A DNA stretch of 64,000 nucleotides from Parus major (Eukaryota > Chordata > Aves > Passeriformes > Paridae), in the NCBI RefSeq assembly GCF_001522545.3, contig NC_031777.1, forward strand, positions 973,074 through 1,037,073, written 5' to 3'. Shown piece by piece: positions 1 through 10,639 of the stretch. The notes below the pieces were generated by a model, which was not told the origin of the DNA, did no database searches, and saw nothing but the letters and a program-made list of their open reading frames with translations. Positions within the stretch are counted from its first letter, which is position 1. Each line of letters begins with the position of its first letter. The position numbers and the translations under genes were made by a program.

Positions 1-3000
1 CATGGCATTGCATAGGTTGATCTCTGGCAATCCCAGGAACAGCAAGGGAACACAAGGGGCTCAGAGAGAGCATTGGGAAGTCAGCAGAAGTGGGACACCC
101 TTTCTAACACCTTTAACACACAAATGCAGTATGAAAAAACACTAACTGCTGTTGGTGGGCACCTCTGCTACAGAAGAGCTCACAGAGGGGAAAGAAGAAG
201 TATAAAAACCATAACTTATCTTTCTACATTTCACAGAACTCTAAATCACACCCTTGCTCAATAACTTGAGGTAAAATTAAATCAGTTCCCTCCTCCAGGA
301 ACTGAGTTGCTAAATTAAACCCACTCTGCCAGGGGCATCAAGAGGATAGCAAAGAAATGGCTCATAAGAACTAAACCAAGTTATAATTCATCTTCTCATA
401 GGTTACACAACTCTGTGGGTAGCCTTCAGTGAACAGTAGCCTAAATCACACCCGTAGGGTTATTAAAAATGCATTTATTCACTCCAGAAAAAAAAACTAC
501 ACTGGCAAGACAGAAAAATTTTCCTGGTGGAAAAGTACTGCTCCATCCTGGTTTGTATTTTGGAGCTAATACACACTTATTTTCCTGGAGATAGAAATGA
601 GGATTTTCTTGAGGCCAGAGTGATAACAATACATTGTTTGAGACATACCGTTCCCAGAAAGGCAACAGCAGGATCTTGGAAGCAACAAAACAGAAACAGC
701 TCCAAAGAGAAACAGCAAATCCTCCCCCATGGCCCACAAAACTGAGGCCAAGACAGACTCAAGGCCAGTCAATGGGGCACTGCAGAACCAGAAACAGGGC
801 TCTGTTCTCACCACCATGCCTCTAATTAATTTATTCATTCATTAATTCATTACAGACATAGGTTCACACTGACCTATTTCTTCTACCAGCTACCAGCCTC
901 TCACCAAGCAGACATCTGTGCTGATGAGGAGCAGCTGCAACCAGCAACAGTGGTCACATCACTTGCTTATATTTACTTACTGCTCCAAATTCAGGTGAGA
1001 AGAGCCATTAAAGGACATTTTTTTCCCCCCAGAAAGCTCTAGAAAGAGTTCCACATCTCTAAATATCAAGGGGTTTCCCATCTTAGCCTTTCAGGTCGAG
1101 CTCTCCAGCACCACTGCACTGTGGCTTTCAGAGCTAAAAGAGCCAGGCACCTCCTCTGAAACCAATTTCTGAGTCAACAGCTGTGATAAGGCACATGCTG
1201 GACTCCAGCAGAACATGTAAAAATCTGCTTTATTTAGGGCAGCATAAGAAAGGAACCTGTCTTCTCTGCTGCATCACAGAGTCTGTGGGAGCAGCATCTC
1301 TCTGAACCCACCTACACTGGGCAGCGGCAGCTCCTGCCTTCCACACTGACAGGAACTGCCTGCCAGGAGCTCCTTATCGGGAAGGGAAGGGCACAGATAA
1401 TCCCCAAAGACCTCTCAGCAGGAACTGCCCCGTGCCCAGGAGCCTGTTCTGATCCACTGTTTGTTTTACAAAGCCAGAGGCGAGTGGCAGAGCTCTGGGA
1501 AGGTGGCACTGAGGATGCTGCCCAGGAAATGCACAGCAGTGCCCTGTGGAGCCAAGTGTCCACCCCACACAGGACACACAGCCCCATGGCCCATCCCTGG
1601 GGCACTGGGTGACGAGCAGGCACGTTCTGCAAGGGGCTTTCCTTACCTTGGCACAACAACAAGTCCCAGCTTGGAGCTGCCAGCAATGCAGCTACAGCTT
1701 GGGGCGAGAGGAACAACATCTGCTACCCCAGATGAGCCAACTTGGCAAAACCTCTAAGCCTCAAACATCGGCTTCACACGCAGAAGTCTACATTTGCAGT
1801 ATGTAAATGTTTCTAAAATCATTTTCTGGCTTGAAAATAGAGAGATTTCCTCCCACAAGAGATTTGTAACCAAGTTATCTTGGTACAACTAACGAATGGG
1901 AACACACAAGGTTAGAATGCATCTAGGAACTTGCAGAGCAATGCAACACCACCTGTATCCCTGCCAGTGCAGGTCAGAGCCTTGAGAGGTGCTGCTGGAG
2001 TCTTGGGACACCCCAAAGTGTTGGAGACAAAACAGGCTGGTAACTTGAAGCTGCTGTGGTGGCTTAACAGCATTTGGGGGAGAGCTATGGAGCACAAACC
2101 CTTAGTGCCCAAGCTTCTCAGCATCCTGTCTGCTCTCACTTGAGCTGCTGGCAGAATGCTAGGGGCCCTTGTTACCTGCCCAAACCCTGGGCAAGCTGTC
2201 AGCTATCCCCAAAAGAACATTTCACAGAGAATGGAGGCACAAAGAAATCAAGGCTTATAAACTCCCAGGAATGTTGAGGTGCTGACTCCCATGGAGTACA
2301 GATACTGTGTATATCCATGTAGCACTGTTTTGCCATCTGGGGAAAATAAACAATGAAACAACAAAGCAAAGAACAGGAAGGAAGAGGCCAAGCCAGGGAA
2401 ATTCAGACCTCCACACAGCACCTTAACCAGACCTTGCTTTCTGCTCTCTCCCACCCTTTACTGCTGCCTCTCAAGGAGGAGGCTGAAAATGCTCAGCCTA
2501 TGTATTAGCCCAGCAGCTTCAGAACTAATTCAAAAATCCTCACTAACTTGGTATGCCTGAGGTAGGAAACTCAAGTCACATCAAGAAGAAAATATTTTCT
2601 TGTTTTATTTGGCAAGAGGGAATGAGTCCTCTAACACAAAGTGTATTTCCTGTTGGGGAGCTATGGGCTTTTGACACATACACTTCATGAGCTTTACTCC
2701 TGCCAGATTTCCAAGAGAAATAAAGTGGAACAAATACCCGCCAGGAAAGGGAGCAAGACAAAAACATGAAATATGTCTCCCACGACCTTATTTCTTACTA
2801 ATTACTGAAGTCTGATGCTTTTAACAAGGACAGCAAACATACCCCATCAAAGCAATGAGATCCAATGGCACTCAGCTTGCTTCAGACTCCTCTTTTCCTG
2901 TGTTCTGCTCTTCCAGAGTGGGAGGAATAAGCCTTTCCATTTTGGCTACACTGGGTTAGGTACTGAAAACCTGCCTGGACTGGTCAGGGTGCTGGGCTAA

Positions 3001-6000
3001 CAACAGTGCTGCATTCTCCAGACACTGTAAACAGGCTGTGCACACACCATGGGATGTGCTGCTTGTCTCCAAGCTGGCTGTTTGCAGCCAGCATGACACA
3101 CTCCAGTTTTCCACCTCAGTGATATTAACAGTGTGTATTTTGGTGCAAATAACACCCAAACACCCCTTGCTGTGGCAGCCACCTGGGGAAGAAGGAACAG
3201 GAGGGAGAGCCAACACAGATGGAGGGCACAGAGGCAGGAGGCCAGCGCTGCACAGCAGTCCCCAGCTCCTGCAGAGAGCCCTGCTGTTCCCAACAACAGG
3301 GTAGCAGTGCTGAACCACACCACAAAGCTCTGGATTGAAGTTCCTGCTTAGTCCCAGCTGGGAGGAAAACAGCAGTCTGTGCATTCCTGAAGCCTTTCAG
3401 TCATAGGAAGGATTCTAACAAGAATGGTATCTGTCAACATGGTCTTGGTATCACCTTCAGATGAAAGCCTGGCTGTGGCTGGGGTTCACTGCACAACCTG
3501 CAATGAGCCCTGGGAAGCTGCAGTCAGCTCTTTCCTCAAGAGTTCAAACCCTTCCCCAAAGAGCCACTGGGGCTGGAAATGCTGACCCCAACTGCCCCCC
3601 AAAGCAGCACAGTGAGGGATTCACAGAGACCAAGAGGCTCCTGGGGAACCCCAGCACCATGCTGAGCCTCAGCAGCAGCATGGACAAGAACCCAATGGCA
3701 CAGTTCCCTGAAAGCACAAACATCAGCAGCAAAGTGAGTCAAGCAGTGTAGAAAAGGGGCTGATTTTAGCAGAATTTTTGAAAAGATTGTCTGTGATGAG
3801 AAGCTCCTTTTCCATATAAAAGAAATCCAGCTGGAAGATGAACATCCCAGCTTCCCTTGAAAAGACTCTTGTGCACCCATTCAGCACTTCTTCCAAAGCC
3901 TCAAAGCAAAGGCACAGAAAGGAGATCAGCTCTCCCTTACCTGTTCTTTGTACCTTTGGGGAAAAGGATAAAAGTCCTTTTAAAGCTGCATTTCCCCAGC
4001 TCACCCTGGGGATTGGGAGACCTCAAAGGAGCCAAAGGGACCCCATGTGGCCTCTCAATTACCAGAGGAGAGTCCACCCCAACCAAGCAGCTTCCAGACA
4101 CAGCAGGACAAAGCTCAGCTTGAAGGGGACTGACACATCCTCCTGTCACTGTTGCTGACCTCTTTCCCCCTACAAGGTTTGCAATGTTCCCCACAGCTGA
4201 GCCAGTCTTGAGGGTCTCTGCTGCCAAACTCCACCCTGACCCAATCCATTCCCCTTTCCTGCCAAGGACAACTAGGAAAACTTTCCAGTCTTGCCCCTCA
4301 CGTTTAACATGTTCCACACCTTTGCTCCCATAATCCCATCACTTTTTCCTCTACCCAATCCTCCACCCAGTTTCCTTTTACACTCATCTTCACACCTCGT
4401 TCCTCCAGCCTTGTACTGCCATGGCCTCTCTAGCTCTGCCCAGCTATGCCTCAGCTCTCCAAATGCTCAAATTTCTCTTTAAAATGTCTTTTGCTTACAG
4501 TTTTTCAGCAGCCACCCAACCCTTTCTTTGTTGAGACAAAGAAAACTGACTCACTATGAGACCAGGCATTGATCCCTACAGCACAAGGGCTGAGCTGATC
4601 AGAAGCTTCATAGTGATCTCCATGACAAGAAGTGATGACTGCGTGGTGTAAGTGCTTATTAAACAAAGCAATCAACACTGATGAGAGCAGAAAATAAATT
4701 CTGTTTTGTAACAGATGCTCTAGATGCTCCACAGATGTAGGCCCTTGATAGCCCAAGGGACATATTCCATGTCACATCCACTATATCCAGGCAACCTCTG
4801 GCAAAGGGCAAGCCTCGTGTGTGGGCCATTAGTAACATCACACCTATGGACCCACCAGCTCCTGGTTAAATGCTTCTTTCACTTTTCTTCCTTTTCACAG
4901 GTGCAGTGCCCTCCTCTACCTAAGCCACTGCTCCCTCCTGCCAGGCTAAGGCAGTGGAAAGAGAAGAGCTGTTTTCTCCCACCAAGAGGAACACAGCAGA
5001 CACTGTAGGTGCTGTCCAGCAGAGGAGGATGAAGGGATAGACACTATCCCATCTCTACCCTTCTATGGAGGTGAGACCCCACTCATCAACTAAACTCTCA
5101 TTCCCTCCAGATCATCCCCTAGAAGGGAGGCTCTATCCACACTGGCTTACTCCAAAGAGCAGTTCCTCTCTACCAACAGCATCCTCACGCTCTGGAGGGA
5201 ACAGAGATGCCCTGAAAACTCAGGGTGCAGCCACCTGCCCTCTGCCTCTTGTGCAGCTCAAGTGCCCTTCACTCCTCGAGATAACAAGCACAGCCTAATG
5301 CTGATGGTGGCAATGAGTCATGCCAGAGCTGTGCTGGCTTCCTCCTGGCATGGAAAAAAGCCCTAACCAAGAGCCACACTCAGGCTGCAAACAAGACCCA
5401 GTCTGAACAATGCCTGGGCAGCAGTCCCCACACAGATCTCTGTCCTGGCTCCACAGAGATCAGCAAAGGAAACAGGGTAACACAGACCAGGGGGCTCTAA
5501 GTATCCCCACACTTTTGATTGAGTACCACCACCACCACATCCTTCACAGGAAAAGGCAGAAAAAGAACTGGAGCTGAACAAGCATCATCCAGGAAATGAC
5601 TCGATGGGAGAAGGATCCAGAGTGTTCACTCCTTCCTTCTTGCCCCACTCCTCCTCCAGATGTAATGGTTTCCTGTTTTCCAGCTGCTTTGACCCCAGTG
5701 AGTCACTGTTCATCTCCAGGTCACCTGTATGAGGCTTTCATCTGGAGAAGAGGATGCCAGAGGAGCAGCTGCTGCCCAAAACCCATGGTCCTGGTGTGCT
5801 CCTGACACTTACTTTCTTGAAACATTAAGGAGCATGTTACAGGATGAGGTAAAATCAGAAATTAAAAAATGGTGCTGGGAAAGGTTAAAATTCAGGGTTT
5901 GTGCTGTAGAGAAAGAGCCTCACAAAAGCATGGAACAGGTCACCACCAGAACACAACAAGGGCTTCAGAGACTCCAATAAGCTACTGTGATGTAATCTTA

Positions 6001-6223
6001 TCCCTCTGCCTCTGTCAACACACAATTTCTTGACAGGTTGCATCAAAGCTGAGATTTCCTTTAGCTGTAGACACGTGAGGTAGGACAGGTCAGTTAGAAG
6101 AACACAGGCACAAGGAATGTTCATGTGATGAGCTACACAGAAATACTCCGACAGGACAACAGCAGGAGCTCACTGTGCCAGAATAAATAATTATCTCTGG
6201 GACACTAAGGAACAACAACTTAC
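1..6223 (-). other. VAMP4: VAMP4 intron running off the left edge; no exon recognised
   Basis: This 6.2 kb lies downstream of the third VAMP4 coding exon on the minus strand. I looked on that strand for the next expected segment (the SNARE helix after the conserved N-D-K-I motif, then the Trp-Trp-Arg and membrane-anchor segment) and found neither. The open frames here are short, lack splice context and resemble no family I know. I read the stretch as intron. The remaining VAMP4 exons should lie left of position 1. Only small simple repeats are visible, such as an ATTCATTA-type stretch near 830-850. Confidence 0.6.
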
Positions 6224-6274
6224 TGCCTGATCTTGTCATTCCTGGGTCCAAATCTGGATCCAGAAGGCACCCTC
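6224..6274 (-). CDS. VAMP4: VAMP4 coding exon 3 (linker before the SNARE motif)
   Basis: This 51-nt exon has acceptor CCTGCAG and donor GTAAGT. It completes Leu38 and encodes a Pro/Gly/Arg linker ending G-P-R-N-D-K-I-R plus CA, which fits the expected His55. Phase agrees with exon 2. Confidence 0.88.
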
Positions 6275-7830
6275 CTGCAGGCAGAAAAGAGCAATCAGGA
6301 CAGAAGGTACATTGAAAACATGTTTTTAAACCAGACCCAAAAGATACAGAGGAGAGAACCAACGCCTTGAGCACAGAGGATTGTTTTCATACCTCCCATC
6401 AGTCCCTCCCATGTCTTAGGATCCGTCTCACTCTTATCAAAGGTCACGCCAATTAATTCATGCTTAAGGGCCAAGGCTCTGGAAGAACATCCCAAAGGAA
6501 TCAAAGGTTTTCATTCCCAAGCCCCCAGTCTCAGAGCCACTGGCAGGTATGACACTGCATTCCAACTCACAAGAAAAAATCTTCCTCTTCATCTGAGTCT
6601 TCCTCCAACAGGTTCCTCTGCAAACACAGAAAAACCATCTCATCAATAAGCAATCACCATCTCACACATGCATTTCCAGCCCTTAGGATGCAATCAACAT
6701 CCTCTGAGTGCAGGAAGGCCCTCTCTTCTCATGAGACAGTCCCCAGCCCTGCGCTTCAAAATATCAGCATCACCCACGGCCACCCTGGGCTGTCCCATCC
6801 ACAGGGGAAATCAGATCCACTCTGCATTTGGAGGACGTGGTTTCCCCACCATCTGCTGGCAGCAGGTGTAAGAGAGATGACCACAAGGGAACACACTGGC
6901 TTCCTTGGGCTGGAGGGCAGAGTGGTCTGGCAGCTCCTCTGCTTCGCCCCAAAGGGCTCCCCGGGAATCCAAAACCTGATTTTTAAGAGCAGCCCCACAA
7001 TCCCACTGAAGCCTGAATGTTCTGGACAAAAACATTTCTGCTCAGGGTCAAAAACAATCAAGAGAGGGAGGTGACACACTCAAGAGGTGAGCCCAGGGTG
7101 GTTCTTGGGGTACCAACAGCTGCTGCTTTCCCGTGTGTAGATCTGGGCTCCCACCTGCAAGCCTGATGCTCTGATGTAGAAGCTCACCTACATTTCCATT
7201 CTGTCAGATTTGCTCAATCGACTCAAGCAAACCTGCAACACCATGCAATAGTTCCAGCCGCTGCTTCCCTCCGGGGAGGAGCAATCTGCTCTTGGCAGCA
7301 CGGGCTCCTGGTCTCGCTGACAGCTGTCGGGAGCTGCAGCAGCATTTCTGACCACAGCCCAAAGCCAGCTTCAGCACACTCTGTCCAAACCAGGCAATAC
7401 TGGGACTTGTATTCAAAGCCTGAAATGTGAGGGGACCGTAGTGACAGGGGAAAAAATCAGCTGTGAAGCACTGGGTGACTTCACTCCCAGGCCGTGTCCC
7501 TGCCAGGCTCCGCGGAAGGGCAGGAGGCTGGAGCACACCGGTATCTCCCGGTGATGCAGACTGAAGGAGCCGCAACAGGTTCCCAAAACAGCCGTACCGA
7601 GGCTGGGGTGACACACACGGCCCGGGGCTGGCGCTCGGACAGCCCGGACACCGCGCTCCGGGCAGCTGGGCCCCGCTGAACGCTGCGGCAGCACCGGGAG
7701 ACCCGGCCAAGGCACCCCGGCCGTGGGCACCGAGCCCGCTCAGCCCCGCGGGAGAGGCACTCACCCGCTCGCTCTTCACCGAGCCCGTCACCTCGTCGTC
7801 GTTCAGGTGCCGCTTGAATTTGGGAGGCAT
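6224..7830 (-). CDS. VAMP4: VAMP4, vesicle-associated membrane protein 4, N-terminal part (three exons; 3' part outside window)
   Basis: VAMP4 is an R-SNARE that cycles between the trans-Golgi network and endosomes and pairs with syntaxin-6, syntaxin-16 and Vti1a. The coding join is complement(7765-7830, 6571-6617, 6224-6274), giving residues 1-54 and two bases of codon 55. The start MPPKFKRHLNDDEVTGSVKS is nearly identical to human VAMP4. Exon 2 carries the trans-Golgi sorting signal: a dileucine at 25-26, an acidic cluster 27-35 with a serine at 30 in a casein-kinase-2-like context, and two Phe at 36-37. Exon 3 carries F-G-P-R-N-D-K-I, which leads into the SNARE helix. Residue numbering matches human exactly. 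Differences from remembered human VAMP4 include Glu13, Glu28, Val40, Ser44 and Arg54. All donors and acceptors are GT/AG. The gene is cut by the window edge; nothing suggests a pseudogene. It is divergent from MYOC. Confidence 0.9.
6571..6617 (-). CDS. VAMP4: VAMP4 coding exon 2 (sorting signal)
   Basis: This 47-nt exon has acceptor TTTGCAG and donor GTGAGT. It begins in phase 0 and encodes RNLLEEDSDEEEDFF plus two bases. It holds the dileucine and acidic-cluster signal that, in the known family, directs retrieval to the trans-Golgi network through AP-1. Confidence 0.9.
6618..7764 (-). other. VAMP4: VAMP4 intron 1
   Basis: This is intronic sequence between coding exons 1 and 2. Its base composition shifts from CpG-rich (above about 7450) to ordinary. 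Apart from the CpG-rich edge that continues the promoter island I see nothing in it. The smaller intron 6275-6570 likewise holds nothing I recognise. Confidence 0.75.
7765..7830 (-). CDS. VAMP4: VAMP4 coding exon 1 (residues 1-22)
   Basis: The start codon is at 7828-7830 on the minus strand. Twenty-two codons end in Lys-Ser-Glu-Arg, followed by a consensus donor GTGAGT at 7759-7764. The frame stays open upstream into GC-rich leader sequence, so the start is chosen because it matches the family N-terminus MPPKFKRHL. A possible 63-bp leader intron (GTGAGC at 7930-7935, CTCCAG ending at 7873) can be drawn in the 5' UTR, but it is unusually short and uncertain. Confidence 0.9.
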
Positions 7831-8073
7831 GGCCGGTGTGTGCCGTGGGGCTCCGTGCCCGGGGGGAGAAGCCTGGAGGAGAGAGCAGGGAGCGCCCGGC
7901 AGGCCCAGGACGGGACCCGCCGCCCCCGCGCTCACCGGGCCGGGCCGGGCCGGCGGGAAATGGCCGGTGCCGGAGAGTCCCCGTCACATCGACCGCGCGG
8001 CGCTCCGCCCGCCGCGCCGAGCGCCGAGCTACCGATGGCGGGCGGCCCGGGGGCGGAGACACGAGCGGGAAAG

Positions 8074-8177
8074 TGGGCGGGGCCTCCCTGAGGCGGGGCG
8101 GGGCCATTCTGAGGCGGGGCCATCTGAGGTGGGGCGGGGCCTCCCTGAGGCGGGGCCGCTCTGAGGCGGGGCGGGAC
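8074..8177. repeat. Tandem array of GC boxes
   Basis: About five imperfect copies of a unit built on CTGAGGCGGGGC, at variable spacing of roughly 16-24 bp. Most contain GGGCGGGG or GGGGCGGGG, the core recognised by Sp/KLF zinc-finger factors. The array sits roughly midway between the two divergent start codons, so it could serve either gene. Confidence 0.75.
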
Positions 8178-8341
8178 CGGCGGGTTCGGTTCAGGTCCCG
8201 ACCCCGAGCGGACCCCATGGGGTTCGGCCCCGGGCCCGCCCGCCCCTGGCACACGGCCTCGGGGAGGCGGCGGGGCAGTGCCGGTACCCCCTCAGGCATC
8301 TGGAAGGTTCCGGCTCGCCCGCCCTTCGCCGCCCCGACCCT

Positions 8342-8348
8342 CTATAAA
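8342..8348 (+). promoter_or_regulatory. MYOC: TATA box of MYOC
   Basis: The sequence CTATAAAT begins at 8342, about 50 bp upstream of the MYOC start codon at 8395. A start site near 8370-8375 would leave a 5' UTR of only about 20-25 nt. The position in an otherwise GC-rich region makes a chance TATA unlikely. Human MYOC also has a TATA-type promoter. Confidence 0.65.
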
Positions 8349-8394
8349 TGCGGGAGCCGGTGGCCGGTGCGCTCACAGGGGCGGCGCCGGGGCC

Positions 8395-8896
8395 ATGCTG
8401 GGGGTCTGGGTGCTGCTTTGGGGTTCCGTGGCCCTGGGCGGCCGGGCGGACACCGCCTTCCTCCGCCGCGCCCATGACAGCTCCGGGCACTGCACCTACT
8501 CCTTCACGGTCGCCAGCCCCGTGGAGGCCGCCTGTCCCGAGGCTGCCGGTGGCGTGCCCGAGCTGCGAGCCGAGCTGGCCGCCCTCGCCGCCCGCCTGAG
8601 TCGGCTGGAGAGCCGGGAGCGAGGAGCGGGGGGCTCGGGGCCGCGGGGAGCCGAGCCGGGGGGCGCACGGGACCCCCAGCAAGTGGCCGCGGCCGCCCGC
8701 CTGGAGGCTGCGTACGGCGAGCTGCTGCGGGCCAAGTCCCGGCTGGAGGAGGAGAAGGGGCGGCTGGAGCGGGAGAAAGAGGAGCTGGGCAGGCGGCTGG
8801 AGAGCAGCGCCCAGGAGATCACCCGGCTGCGGGCCGCCCGCTGCCCCCCCGGCAGAGAGGGGTCCGGCCGGGACACGCTGCGTGCCCCCGCCAAGG
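8395..8896 (+). CDS. MYOC: MYOC exon 1 (signal peptide and coiled coil)
   Basis: It encodes residues 1-167 and the first base of codon 168, ending at a perfect GTAAGT donor at 8897. It opens MLGVWVLLW and includes [11 protein letters not shown], which matches the human segment around Cys47. The coiled-coil block, with repeats of L-E-E-E-K and L-E-R-E-K, ends at Cys150. Confidence 0.95.
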
Positions 8897-10242
8897 GTAA
8901 GTGAGCCCTGTGTGGCCCCCATGCTGTGCACCCACTCTTGGGGACCCTGCTCAGCCTTGCTGGGAGGTCGCAGCCCATTGCCCCACACCTCCCTCCCCAC
9001 CCCGCCTCATCCCATCGCCTGCCCCGCAGCAGAGGGGTGATGTACCGTGCTAATCTGGGGTATTCGGAGTTTCCCCCCGAGAGATAGTCGCAGATGTGCC
9101 CTGCTGCAGTGGGAGAGGGCACCGGGCTCCTGCCCGAGGCATTTCGGGCGGCGGCAGCCCAGCCCGGAGCCCCTTGAGCACGGCCGGAGCAGGCGGGCGG
9201 TGCGGGGGGCTGGCTTAGCCCCGCTCACGCTGTGCCCGGCCCCGCTGCAGCGCCGCGCTGGGAGCCGCAGCCCCTCAGCTACCAGGAGCTGCAGTCGGAG
9301 AGGAGCGAGCTTCCCGTGTCCCGGCTGCTGGAGGAGACGGCGCTCGGCCGCCCGGGCAAGGAGGACTCAGGTACGGGCACGCCGGGCCGGCCCCGGGTCC
9401 CGCTGCTCACGAGGGGCTGGCGGTGACCCCTGTCTGTCCCGTCCTGTCCCCGAGCAGGCTGCGGGCAGCTGGTGTGGGTGGGAGAGCCCGTGGTGTTCGG
9501 CCGGGCGGACTCCATCGCGGGCAAGTACGGCGTGTGGATGAAGGACCCCGAGCCCGTGCCGCCCTTCACGCGGGACAACACCTGGCGTGTGGACACCGTG
9601 GGCACCGAAGTGCGCCAGCTCTTCCAGTACGAGGAGGCCGAGCAGCTGGCCCGGGGCTACCCCGCCAAGGTGCACATCCTGCCGCGGCCCCTGGAGAGCA
9701 CGGGGGCCGTCATCTACCGCGGCGGGCTCTTCTTCCAGCCCCGCCATTCCCGCTCCGTGGCCCGCTACGACCTGCGGGGAGAGAGCATCACGGCCGAGAG
9801 GGAGATCCCCGGCGCCGGCTACCACGGCCAGTACCCCTACTCCTGGGGGGGCTACACCGACATCGACCTGGCGGTGGATGAGACGGGGCTCTGGGTCATC
9901 TACAGCACTGAGAAGGCACGGGGAGCCATCGTGCTCTCCAAGCTGGACCCCGAGACGCTGGAGATCCGTCGGACCTGGGAGACCAACATCCGCAAGAGAG
10001 GGGTGGCCAACGCCTTCCTCATCTGCGGCACCCTCTACACCGTCAGCAGCTACTCGGCTCCCAACGCCACCGTCAACTTCGCCTACGACACCGCCACGGG
10101 CAGCAGCCGGGCCCTCAGCATCCCCTTCGAGAACCGCTTCCGCTACCTCAGCATGCTGGACTACAACCCTGCCGAGCGGCAGCTCTTCGCCTGGGACAGC
10201 TTCAACATGGTCACCTACCCCGTCCGCCTGTCCCGGCCGTGA
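8395..10242 (+). CDS. MYOC: MYOC, myocilin, complete (three exons, 468 aa)
   Basis: Myocilin is a secreted olfactomedin-family glycoprotein of the eye's trabecular meshwork and other tissues. The coding join is 8395-8896, 9251-9370, 9458-10242. Residues 1-18 are a hydrophobic signal peptide. The start corresponds to the second human Met, since the human protein has 14 extra residues. Leu/Glu/Arg-rich coiled-coil segments occur near 58-77 and 103-147. The olfactomedin domain runs from about 209 to the end. There are exactly five cysteines, at 33, 47, 150, 209 and 397, matching human 47, 61, 185, 245 and 433; the last two form the domain disulfide. Calcium ligands Asp344, Asn392 and Asp442 match human Asp380, Asn428 and Asp478. 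The Arg-Leu bond at 192-193 corresponds to the calpain site Arg226-Ile227. Introns are only 354 and 87 bp. Codon use is strongly GC-biased compared with PRRC2C. Identity is very secure. Confidence 0.97.
9251..9370 (+). CDS. MYOC: MYOC exon 2 (linker)
   Basis: This 120-nt exon (human 126 nt) has acceptor CCGCTGCAG and donor GTACGG, phase 1 to phase 1. It encodes [11 protein letters not shown], matching the human linker W-N-L-D-T-L-A-F-Q-E-L. It contains the probable calpain-type cleavage site after Arg192. Confidence 0.93.
9458..10242 (+). CDS. MYOC: MYOC exon 3 (olfactomedin domain)
   Basis: The acceptor is CCGAGCAG. The exon encodes residues 208-468 and a TGA stop at 10240-10242. Family motifs include [27 protein letters not shown] and T-N-I-R-K. 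Positions mutated in human glaucoma are wild type here: Gln332, Pro334 and Tyr401 correspond to Gln368, Pro370 and Tyr437. Confidence 0.97.
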
Positions 10243-10609
10243 GCCGGGGCTGGCAGTGCCCCGTCTCTGCCCCCGGGACCCTGGTGCGTGCCTTGGCACC
10301 CCGCTTCCCTCCCGTTTCCCCCGACACAGCCTCGGGTGCTGCTGGGGGCCGCACGCTGCCCAGCCACATCCCGTTGTGCTCAAGTGCAGCAGAGAGAGAT
10401 AAAGCGTTGCTCCAGAGCCTGGCAGAGCCAGGGAAATGGCTCTCATCAGCTTCGGTGGGTTTGGGAAGGGTCACAGCAATACCCAGCCCTGAGCTGCTCC
10501 AGCACTCTCCCTGAGCACCCAGCCTGAATTTGAGCAGGGAGAATTCAGGCATGGTGAGGGCTGGGCAGGACAGGTGGTAGAAGAGCTGTGCAGGAGGATC
10601 CTGCCTTAA

Positions 10610-10615
10610 AATAAA
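10610..10615 (+). terminator. MYOC: Polyadenylation signal of MYOC
   Basis: A canonical AATAAA lies 368 bp after the MYOC stop and is followed by a T-rich stretch. This implies a 3' UTR of roughly 380-400 nt with cleavage near 10630. Confidence 0.65.
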
Positions 10616-10639
10616 CATTTTTTTCCCTAGTTGTGGGCT

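Larger units (their letters stand above)
7831..8394. promoter_or_regulatory. Divergent CpG-island promoter between VAMP4 and MYOC
   Basis: The two start codons lie back to back with 564 bp between them. The interval and both flanks are extremely rich in G, C and CpG, and this continues through all MYOC exons to about 10250. It contains an array of GC boxes (about 8074-8177) and, on the MYOC side, a TATA box at 8342-8348. No TATA box is evident on the VAMP4 side, which fits a housekeeping CpG-island promoter. Transcription start sites are inferred. Confidence 0.7.

Noticed and set aside
1..6223. Search for the VAMP4 SNARE and membrane-anchor exons
   Set aside because: No matching codons on the minus strand; the exons are taken to lie outside the window rather than lost.
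7481..8299. 272-aa minus-strand frame over the VAMP4 first exon
   Set aside because: Different frame from VAMP4 codons; Arg/Pro/Ala-rich shadow of a CpG island.
8191..9000. 269-aa open frame antisense across the MYOC promoter and exon 1
   Set aside because: Stop-poor because of high GC; it overlaps the promoter and has no splice or motif support.
9367..10446. 359-aa open frame antisense to MYOC exon 3
   Set aside because: It is a by-product of very GC-rich sequence opposite a strongly supported exon. It crosses the MYOC intron 2 border, has a random-looking composition and no family resemblance.
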